Source: Bradyrhizobium agreste | Lineage (GTDB): Bacteria; Pseudomonadota; Alphaproteobacteria; Rhizobiales; Xanthobacteraceae | NCBI RefSeq assembly: GCF_016031625.1 | Contig: NZ_JACCHP010000005.1 | Coordinates: 1-64,000 of the forward strand | Length of the DNA stretch: 64,000 nt | Direction: 5' to 3' | Part shown: piece by piece, positions 1-6,917 of the stretch | Layout of the letters: each line of letters opens with the position of its first letter | Numbering within the stretch: the first letter of the stretch is position 1 | Notes under the pieces: generated by a model | Told to the model about the DNA's origin: nothing | Databases searched by the model: none | What the model saw: only the letters and a program-made list of their open reading frames with translations | Position numbers and translations under genes: made by a program

Positions 1-1024
1 GCGGCCCGAGACATAGGTGACATTTCGTACCGGACACATGGGTTACACTTTCCGCTTTTGTTCTGCGGGAGGTGTAGATGCCGTGGAAAGCGAGTTCGGT
101 GATGGATGAGCGCCTGCGGTTTGTCGCCCGGCTGTTGGACGGCGAGGCAATGACGGACGTATGCCGGGAGTTCGGCATATCGCGGAAGACCGGCTACAAG
201 ATCTTTGGCCGGTACAAGGAACACGGGCTCGAGGCCCTGACGGACCGGTCGCGACGGCCGGTGCGCTACGCCAACCAGCTGCCGCAGCAGCTCGAAAGCG
301 AGATCGTCCGCCTGAAGGCGGAGAAGCCACATTGGGGAGCCCGCAAGATCCGCGAGCTCCTGGTCCGGCGGCTGGATGGTGACGTCAGGGTGCCGGCCAA
401 GAGCACCATCCATGCCGTGCTCGATCGCCACGGCCTGGTCAAGCGCGCCCGTGAACGGAACAACCGCGCGCAGGGCACGCGGTTGTCGGCCGCGGTTGCG
501 CCCAATGACCTCTGGTGCGCCGACTTCAAGGGCGAGTTCAAGCTCGGCAACGGACGCTACTGCTACCCACTCACCGTGACCGATCAGGCTTCGCGGTTCT
601 TGCTGATGTGCGAAGCCATGGAATCGACGCGAGAAGAACTGGCCGTGACGGCGTTCGAGCGGCTGTTTGCCGAACGCGGGCTGCCGCTGTCGATCCGCTC
701 CGACAATGGCGTGCCGTTCGCCAGCCCCAATGCGCTGTTCAACCTGTCAAAACTCGCGGTCTGGTGGCTTCGCCTCGGCATCGCGATCGAGCGCATCAAG
801 CCTGGCCATCCGCAGCAGAATGGCCGTCACGAGCGCATGCACCTGACGCTGAAGCAGGAGGCGACCCGGCCGCCAGGGGCGAACATCCTGCAGCAACAAG
901 GCCGCTTCGATGCCTTCGTTCACGAGTTCAACACGGAAAGACCGCACGAGGCGCTCGGCATGAAGTGTCCGGCGGAATTGACCCATTCGGCCCGAAGCCC
1001 GTTACCGATGTCTCCGGTCCGACA
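1..1024 (+). mobile_element. IS481-family insertion sequence, internally deleted copy (left end just outside the window)
   Basis: The left terminal repeat (1-21) and an inverted copy at 1001-1024 match closely once reversed; both carry a GAGACAT core followed by a GGT(G/A)AC block. The right repeat begins with TGTC when read inward, the TGT tip typical of IS481 elements. By alignment the left repeat lacks three bases, so the element probably begins three bases before the window. It encloses a transposase whose 3' part is missing, so I read this as a deleted, non-autonomous copy. Basis: sequence alignment of the two ends by eye; family from the transposase. Confidence 0.75.
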
Positions 1025-1088
1025 TCGTCGCTCTGACGCCACTCTTGCTCATTCTCGGCATGGCAGCTCCCTTGCTTGGCCGCGCTGA
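78..1088 (+). pseudogene. IS481-family DDE transposase, C-terminal part lost
   Basis: The N-terminal half has a helix-turn-helix of the IS481/IS3 kind (residues about 18-45, motif EFGISRKTGYKIFGRY) followed by an rve integrase core with DLWCADFKGEF, IRSDNGVPF and the HPQQNGRHERMH stretch carrying the DDE glutamate region. A GGGAGG ribosome site sits just before the ATG. Family proteins continue well beyond the CPAEL motif with a further beta-rich region; here CPAEL is followed directly by short unrelated sequence that runs through the right terminal repeat and ends outside the element. The residue string PFGPK..TDVSG, normally the extreme C-terminus, is present but in another frame. A deletion therefore removed the C-terminal domain and shifted the frame, and activity is doubtful. 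Confidence 0.75.
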
Positions 1089-1187
1089 GCGGTCAACCCC
1101 CGAAGCCCGCAGGGGCGCGCCCCTTGGCGCGCGGGGTTGACGGCGATAGCGCGGGCCGAGCAAGAATAGGCCGTGCCATGAAGGCGT

Positions 1188-1279
1188 GGAGTGACCTGCA
1201 ACCTTCGACAACCCGTTCGGCACGAGGTTGTCACCCATGTCTCAGGTACGATTCGTTACCTATGTGTCCGGGCTGGACA
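1188..1279 (+). mobile_element. 3' end fragment of a second IS481-family element
   Basis: Read in one frame from about 1207 this stretch encodes DNPFGTRLSPMSQVRFVTYV, which looks like the C-terminus of IS481 transposases of the same group, and it ends with a terminal repeat (about 1238-1279) that is an inverted match to the left repeat at 1-47, including the second internal GACACAT/GAGACAT block. Nothing else of this second element is present. The end lies about 10 bases from the tRNA-Ser 3' terminus. The intervening 1025-1187 is GC-rich sequence that I do not recognise. Confidence 0.6.
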
Positions 1280-1288
1280 GCTGCGGGA

Positions 1289-1381
1289 TGGCGGAGAGGG
1301 AGGGATTCGAACCCTCGATACAGCTTGAGACCGTATGACGCTTTAGCAAAGCGTTGCCTTCAGCCACTCGGCCACCTCTCC
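1289..1381 (-). tRNA. tRNA-Ser (anticodon GCU)
   Basis: Read on the minus strand it folds into a class II tRNA: acceptor stem GGAGAGG (1375-1381) pairs with CCTCTCC (1293-1299), a TGGCCGAGTGG D-arm, anticodon loop TTTGCTAAA, a long variable arm and GGTTCGAATCC T-arm. The discriminator is G and a CCA follows in the DNA (1289-1291). The anticodon GCU reads AGC/AGU serine codons. The 3' end faces the IS481 remnants, which fits use of this gene as an island boundary. Confidence 0.95.
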
Positions 1382-2125
1382 GGTGCGAGCCTTATGCATC
1401 TATTTGCTCGGGCTGGTCAATTTGGAAGCGCGTGTTTTCGCTCGAATATTCCCAGTGATTTGCGAAACGAAACGGGTTTGCGCTCGGACGAGGGCATGGC
1501 GCTGAATTTGCGAGGAAATTCAGAGGTGCGAGGAAGGCCTAGCACCTCTGCGTCCCGGCTCGCCGAGCTGTCCGGCCGATCATCCCCGCGGCCGTGACCT
1601 CCTTATAGAGAGTGAGAGAGAGCGTGACCCGGTGTCCGAGGCATTGCAGCCTAGCGTCAGATTGCGGCGGGGACGCGGTCGATGCCTGCCCATGAGTCTC
1701 CTTCTGATTCCACGATTCGAGCGCCTCAAAGCTGGTTCAAGGCGAGGTCTCGCGCCCCGCGCCTCATGTGGGGAACTTTGATGGCGGTTGGAACCGTCCA
1801 GAAAACATCAACGTAAACAACGTGTTACGAGAGCGGTTTGATCACATCTGCGTGTTATTTGTGCAACACCCATCGGAAAACACGCTTCACCGGCCCGTTT
1901 CGGAGCGTTCTCTTGTTGTGTGTGCAAGGACGTTCGGTAATTGTGACTGAGCGACGGAGGGGGGCATCCCGAGGTCGTCCCGTTTAGGTCGTTCGCTTAA
2001 GTCCCTCGCGTTCATGCGGGTGTGTCCGAAGGCGCGAAGGGGCCAAAGGCGGTGATTTAGAGGGGGTTTGGGGAATTGGCCGTCCGGTCAGTGACCTTCC
2101 CTGAAGAGCAACTTGGAGGTTTAAC
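1382..2125. other. Long non-coding stretch upstream of the porin
   Basis: There are 744 bases between tRNA-Ser and the porin with no convincing gene; the only open frame of note (1768-1950) has no ribosome site and no recognisable protein. The last part (about 1760-1930) is AT-richer than its surroundings, so the porin promoter is probably there, giving a leader of perhaps 150 bases or more. A 7-bp inverted repeat GAGGTGC/GCACCTC lies at about 1525-1550. A GGAGG ribosome site ends seven bases before the porin ATG. I see no known riboswitch. Confidence 0.5.
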
Positions 2126-3616
2126 ATGAAGTTGGTTAAGAGCCTTTTGCTCGGCTCAGCGGCGGGTCTGATCGCCGTGGGCGGAGCTCAGGCAGCCGAT
2201 CTCCCCGTGAAGGCCAAGGCGGTCGAGTACGTGAAGATCTGCTCCCTGTACGGTGCTGGATTCTATTACATCCCGGGCACCGACACCTGCATCAAGCTCG
2301 GTGGCTACGTGCGCGCTGACTTGCTGCTCAACACGAACAGCGACTACGGCATTGGCCAGGGCGCTCCCGCCGGTGGCAACAACCGTCTGGACAACTACTA
2401 CCAGACCCGCGCTCGTTTGGACTTCAACATCGATACGCGCACGGCGACCGAATATGGCGTGGTCCGCACTTACGCCGATACGGTCTTCACCTGGGATACG
2501 CAAAGCGTCACCGGCAGCAACCCGTCGACGCTTTCGGGCACGCCCAACACTTCGGCCACGCTCGGTCTGTACCATGCGTTCATCCAGTTCGCCGGCTTCA
2601 CCTTCGGCCGCACGGTCTCGATCTTCGACGCACCGTGGCAGAGCTATCCGGCTGGCGGTCCCGACTTCCTTCCGGGCGGCAGCAACAACGTCACCGGTGT
2701 GAACCAGGTCGCCTACACGGCGGACTTCGGCCAGGGCGTCACCGCTTCGGTTGCATTGCAGGATCTGACGACCGCCGCTGGCGGCCAGTCGAACCTCTGG
2801 AACGTGTCGTCGGGCACGGCCGCTCAGTTCATCACTGGCGTCTATGGTGCCAACGATTGGGGTGGCACGCGTTCGCCCGACATCGTCGGTGCGGTTCGCG
2901 TCGACCAGGCTTGGGGTCTGGCCCAAGTGTCGGTCGCGGCGCACAACTTGCACACCGCCTACTATGGTACGACCGAGCTGACCGGACATCCCGACGACAA
3001 GTGGGGCTGGGCCGTGCAGGGCGCCTTGTCGATCAAGAACATCCCGACCGGCGCGGGTGACTCGATCAACTTGCAGGCCGTCTACACTGACGGTGCTTCG
3101 CGGTACAACTTCCAGAGCCTGTTCCCGCAGTCGATCTTCATCTACGGCGGCAGCGGCATCGCCTATCAGAGCATCGGCTTCGCCGGTATCGCTGATGGCG
3201 TGTTCGGTACCGCCACCGGCATCGACACGGTCAAGACCTGGGGCGTCCGTGGTGGTTACACCCACAACTGGTCCCCGAACTGGTCGTCGGGCATCTACGG
3301 TGCTTATGCTCAGCTGAAGTACGGCACCACGGGCAAGGCTCTGATCTGCGCCAACTTCGCTGCTGCTCTGGCGCCTTCGGCTGGTTCGACCTGTAACCCC
3401 GACTTCAACCTCGCGGTTATCGGCGGCAACGTGGTCTGGACTCCGGTCAAGGGTCTCGCCTTCACGGCTGACGTGAGCTACGTCTGGCTCGACCAGAAGT
3501 ACTCGGGCACGATCGCGGCTCCGGCGAACCTCACTGTTGCCAAGCCCGCAGCGACCTACGAGCTGAAGGATCAGGGCAACCTCCAGATGCTCCTGCGCGC
3601 TCAGCGCAACTTCTAA
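2126..3616 (+). CDS. Outer-membrane porin, Omp2/porin_2 family
   Basis: The 496-residue product starts with a classic Sec signal peptide (about residues 1-23, ending GGAQAA before DLPVKAKA) and continues as a beta-barrel-like sequence of alternating aromatic and polar residues. The N-terminal motif VEYVKICSLYGAGFYYIPGTD and the KLGGYVRADL strand are hallmarks of the rhizobial/Brucella Omp2-type trimeric porin that allows passive diffusion of small hydrophilic solutes. The protein ends in QRNF, the terminal aromatic residue recognised by the BAM machinery. Codon use suggests high expression (strong bias to C-ending codons). It has its own GGAGG ribosome site and a strong terminator, so it is a single-gene unit. 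Confidence 0.93.
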   Translation: MKLVKSLLLGSAAGLIAVGGAQAADLPVKAKAVEYVKICSLYGAGFYYIPGTDTCIKLGGYVRADLLLNTNSDYGIGQGAPAGGNNRLDNYYQTRARLDFNIDTRTATEYGVVRTYADTVFTWDTQSVTGSNPSTLSGTPNTSATLGLYHAFIQFAGFTFGRTVSIFDAPWQSYPAGGPDFLPGGSNNVTGVNQVAYTADFGQGVTASVALQDLTTAAGGQSNLWNVSSGTAAQFITGVYGANDWGGTRSPDIVGAVRVDQAWGLAQVSVAAHNLHTAYYGTTELTGHPDDKWGWAVQGALSIKNIPTGAGDSINLQAVYTDGASRYNFQSLFPQSIFIYGGSGIAYQSIGFAGIADGVFGTATGIDTVKTWGVRGGYTHNWSPNWSSGIYGAYAQLKYGTTGKALICANFAAALAPSAGSTCNPDFNLAVIGGNVVWTPVKGLAFTADVSYVWLDQKYSGTIAAPANLTVAKPAATYELKDQGNLQMLLRAQRNF

Positions 3617-3640
3617 GTTCAATCCTGAACTGACGCCAAG

Positions 3641-3676
3641 GACCCCCAGCGATTTCGCTGGGGGTCTATTTTTTTG
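3641..3676 (+). terminator. Rho-independent terminator of the porin gene
   Basis: A perfect 11-bp stem GACCCCCAGCG/CGCTGGGGGTC closes on a short loop and is followed by a run of eight T. It lies 25 bases after the porin stop. Confidence 0.9.
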
Positions 3677-3874
3677 CGTATTACATTGCCATCCTCGCCG
3701 CGCGAAGGATCGAAAGCCAAGCGAGGTGGCATCGCGCGCGAACTGGCAGACGCAGGTCATTTCGTGCCTTGCAGCGAGACGGCGCAGCCGTTGTTCTCTC
3801 CAGCAAAGGCGCCTAGAGTTTTTTCACCAGTTCACGAAAAGACCGGCCCTCGTCGGGGTGCAGAACCCAATCAG

Positions 3875-5884
3875 ATGTCGCAGCAAAGCCGCAACAAGGG
3901 AGCCTCGGCTCCCTCTTCACCCCATCTGTCGGTTATTCTGGACCAGGCGATTGCGGCGCACCGTTCGGGCAATCTGGCGGAAGCAGAACGGGCCTACACA
4001 ACCATCCTGAAGGGAAGCAAAACGCAACCTGTCGCGCTGCATATGCTGGGGCTATTGCACGTGCAGCGGGGTGATTTCGCGCACGCCGAGCCATTGCTCA
4101 AGAAGGCTGCCCGCATCAATCCCGGCGATCCCCACATTCTCTTCAACTATGCCAACGTGCTGCGCGCTTTGAACAAGACGGACGATGCGCTCGCTTGGTT
4201 TGCGAAGGCGATTGCCCTGTCGCCGAACATGGCCGATGCGCATCTCAATCGCGGAGCCATCCTGCTCGCACGGCGCGAGCTTCGGGAAGCTATCGCGGAA
4301 TTCGACCGCGCCATTGCGATCGCGCCGTCGAGCGCAGCGTTCGCAAACCGAGGCAGCGCGTTTCGCGAGCTCAGTCAGCTCGATGAAGCGCTTGCCAGCT
4401 ACCAACGTGCCGTCGAGCTTGCGCCGTCGAATCCACAGATGCATTTCGTCTTGTCTGAGGTCCTCACCCAAATGGGCCGACACGACGAAGCGATCGGAGC
4501 GCTCGAAAGAACTGTCGCGCTGAACAAGGCTTTCCCCTTCGCGTTGAGCAAGCTCGTTGATTCCAGGCGGCAGCGCGCCGACTGGCGCAGTTTCGAACGT
4601 GAACAGGCCGGCCTGGACGAGGCCGTCGAATCCGGCGTGGCGGTCGATCCCTTCACATTCCTTCATGCTTCGTCGTCTCCCGCACTCGAATTGGCCTGTG
4701 CGAAGGTATTTGTCGCCACCGTCGCTCCGGAGCGAGATCCCGCGAGACCCAGAACGCCGTCACCGGCTGCCCGGCTGCGCATCGCATACCTGTCTGCCGA
4801 TTTTCGCAATCACGCCACCGCGAATTTGATGGCCGGAGTTTTCGAGGAGCACGACCGCGCGCGCTTCGACATCACCGCCATCTCCTACGGACCGGATGAC
4901 GGCAGCAAGATGCGCGACCGCCTGAAGGCCGCATTCGAACGCTTCGAAGACGGCAGCCATCTGACCGACGAGGACGTGGTGAAGCTGATACGCCAGCTCG
5001 ACATTGAGGTTCTCGTCGATCTCGGAGGCTTCACTGCAGGCGCGAGGCCGAAAATTCTTGCGCGTCGGGCGGCTCCCATCCAGGTCAACTATCTCGGCTT
5101 TCCCGGCACGATGGGCGCTTCCTATATCGACTACATCATGGCGGACCGGATCGTCATTCCCGAAGGCGAGCAGAAGCACTACGCCGAGAAGGTGATTTAT
5201 CTCCCCCATACCTATCAGGCGACCGACGCGCGGCGGCCGCTCCCGGCAAATGGACCGCCCCGAAGTGAGGTCGGACTGCCGGACGATGCATTCGTCTACT
5301 GCGGGTTCAACAGAACTTCCAAGATCACGCCCCCACTGTTCGACGTCTGGATGAGGCTGCTTGCCAAAACCGCCGGCAGCGTTCTCTGGCTGCTCGACGG
5401 GGGCCCGATCGCCAGGGAGAACCTGAGGCGTGAAGCCGTTGCGCGCGGCATCGCCGCCGAGAGAATCGTGTTCGCCCCACAGGTCCCAGCCGACCAACAC
5501 TTGGCGCGCCACCGGCTCGCGGATCTATTCCTGGACACATTGCCATACAATGCTCATACCGCGACCAGCGACGCCCTTTGGGCTGGCTTGCCAGTCCTGA
5601 CTTGCCTCGGCACCGCCTTTCCGGGACGTGTTGCAGCCAGTCTCCTGAACGCGGTCGGCCTTCCCGAGCTGGTGACGCGATCGCTGGATGAATATGAGGG
5701 CTTGGCGCTTCGGATCGCGCATGATTCCGAACTTCGAACCGCACTCACGAGCAAGCTGGCGACGCATCGGTCCACTTGGCCTCTGTTCGATACCGTCGGC
5801 ATGACGCGACACTTGGAAAAGGCCTTCGTTGAGATGTGGCGCCGGCATTGCGCCGGCGAAGCGCCGGCCTCGTTTGCCGTTTAG
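3875..5884 (+). CDS. TPR-containing GT41 (O-GlcNAc transferase / SPINDLY-like) glycosyltransferase
   Basis: Residues about 25-240 form consecutive tetratricopeptide repeats (for example the repeats around GDPHILFNYANVLRAL and MADAHLNRGAILLA), and about 300-660 form the GT41 catalytic region. The likely catalytic histidine is H313 in SADFRNHAT, equivalent to human OGT H498, and K483 in GFNRTSKITP matches the UDP-binding lysine of that family. DTLPYNAHTATSDALWAGLPVLT is the nucleotide-sugar binding block. Family members transfer a sugar from a nucleotide donor to Ser/Thr of proteins, or act in surface glycan synthesis; the acceptor here is unknown. No signal peptide, so cytoplasmic. An upstream extension to 3674 is open, but MSQQSRNKG gives the compact start; no good ribosome site marks either. 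Next to an FkbM methyltransferase. Confidence 0.88.
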   Translation: MSQQSRNKGASAPSSPHLSVILDQAIAAHRSGNLAEAERAYTTILKGSKTQPVALHMLGLLHVQRGDFAHAEPLLKKAARINPGDPHILFNYANVLRALNKTDDALAWFAKAIALSPNMADAHLNRGAILLARRELREAIAEFDRAIAIAPSSAAFANRGSAFRELSQLDEALASYQRAVELAPSNPQMHFVLSEVLTQMGRHDEAIGALERTVALNKAFPFALSKLVDSRRQRADWRSFEREQAGLDEAVESGVAVDPFTFLHASSSPALELACAKVFVATVAPERDPARPRTPSPAARLRIAYLSADFRNHATANLMAGVFEEHDRARFDITAISYGPDDGSKMRDRLKAAFERFEDGSHLTDEDVVKLIRQLDIEVLVDLGGFTAGARPKILARRAAPIQVNYLGFPGTMGASYIDYIMADRIVIPEGEQKHYAEKVIYLPHTYQATDARRPLPANGPPRSEVGLPDDAFVYCGFNRTSKITPPLFDVWMRLLAKTAGSVLWLLDGGPIARENLRREAVARGIAAERIVFAPQVPADQHLARHRLADLFLDTLPYNAHTATSDALWAGLPVLTCLGTAFPGRVAASLLNAVGLPELVTRSLDEYEGLALRIAHDSELRTALTSKLATHRSTWPLFDTVGMTRHLEKAFVEMWRRHCAGEAPASFAV

Positions 5885-5949
5885 ACATATCGTTATGAGG
5901 CCGCCTTGGCGCGACACCTCATGTCATTCCATCATGGTCTTCACTGCGC

Positions 5950-6813
5950 ATGACTGACAACGAACCCGACCTTCTGAACAATCTCCTCCGGCCGGCACGG
6001 CTGACCTCGGTGATCGATGTCGGCGCCAATCCGATCGATGGCGAGCCGCCTTACAAGGCGATGCTGCAACGAAGACTTTGCACGGTCGTCGGCTTTGAAC
6101 CGCAGGAGGAGGCGCTCGTAGAGCTCAACGCCCGCAAGAGCGACCTCGAGAGCTACTATCACTATGTCATCGGAAATGGGCACAAGGCAAAGCTGCGTCT
6201 CTGCCGGCTGCCAGGGATGACAAGCTTGCTGCTCCCGGATCAGAATGCGCTGTCGCATTTCGCGAAATTTTCCGAATGGGGCAGTGTGGTCAGCGAACAT
6301 CCGGTCCAGACCCGCCGGCTTGACGATATTGCCGAAATCCGGCACCTGGATTTTCTGAAAATCGACGTTCAGGGCTCGGAACTCGCTGTGTTCGGGGGCG
6401 CGCGGCAAAAGCTGAAGCAGGCGGTCGTCGTCGAAACGGAGGTTTCGTTTCTTTGCCTCTACAAGGACCAGCCGACGTTCGGAGACATCGATGCCGAATT
6501 GCGCAAGCAGGGTTTCGTTCCCCACGCCTTTACGGCAGTCAAACAGCGCATGATCGCTCCATTGAGCGACCCGTCCAATCCTCATGCGGCTATGAACCAG
6601 CTACTCGAGGCCGATATCGTCTATGTACGAAACTTCATGCGGCCGGCTGACATGACGGTCGAGCAGCTCAAGCATCTGGCAATGATCTCTCATCATTGCT
6701 ATCGCTCATTCGACCTTGCTGCGAACTGTATTCACCACCTGATTGCGCGCAAGTCGATCCCTGATCAGTCGATCCACGACTACATGGCGTCCATCCCGCT
6801 TCCGCGACGCTGA
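5950..6813 (+). CDS. FkbM-family SAM-dependent methyltransferase
   Basis: The 287-residue protein shows an N-terminal VIDVGANPIDG motif that corresponds to the glycine-rich SAM-binding loop, and the diagnostic FkbM signature FLKIDVQGSELAVFGGA at about residues 133-149, followed by an acidic VVVETEVSF strand. FkbM-like enzymes O-methylate sugars or polyketide hydroxyls; in bacterial surface-glycan clusters they usually modify a sugar. It starts 65 bases after the GT41 gene on the same strand, so the two may be co-transcribed and act on the same glycan. The region is lower in GC than the adjacent core genes. Confidence 0.85.
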   Translation: MTDNEPDLLNNLLRPARLTSVIDVGANPIDGEPPYKAMLQRRLCTVVGFEPQEEALVELNARKSDLESYYHYVIGNGHKAKLRLCRLPGMTSLLLPDQNALSHFAKFSEWGSVVSEHPVQTRRLDDIAEIRHLDFLKIDVQGSELAVFGGARQKLKQAVVVETEVSFLCLYKDQPTFGDIDAELRKQGFVPHAFTAVKQRMIAPLSDPSNPHAAMNQLLEADIVYVRNFMRPADMTVEQLKHLAMISHHCYRSFDLAANCIHHLIARKSIPDQSIHDYMASIPLPRR

Positions 6814-6917
6814 CCTGAGCTGGTCGTGCCGGGGGTCAGAGGCATTCGGACCGGATCGCTGCTCCGGCCGTCGCTGCCGCTGCCAAGGCGGCTGCGGTGC
6901 ATGGGCCAGAGGGGGCT

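Noticed and set aside
1768-1950. Small plus frame in the porin leader
   Set aside because: No ribosome site, no recognisable protein, and AT-rich promoter-like sequence.
2156-3760. Long minus-strand frame opposite the porin
   Set aside because: Antisense shadow of the strongly biased porin codons; no domain, no ribosome site.
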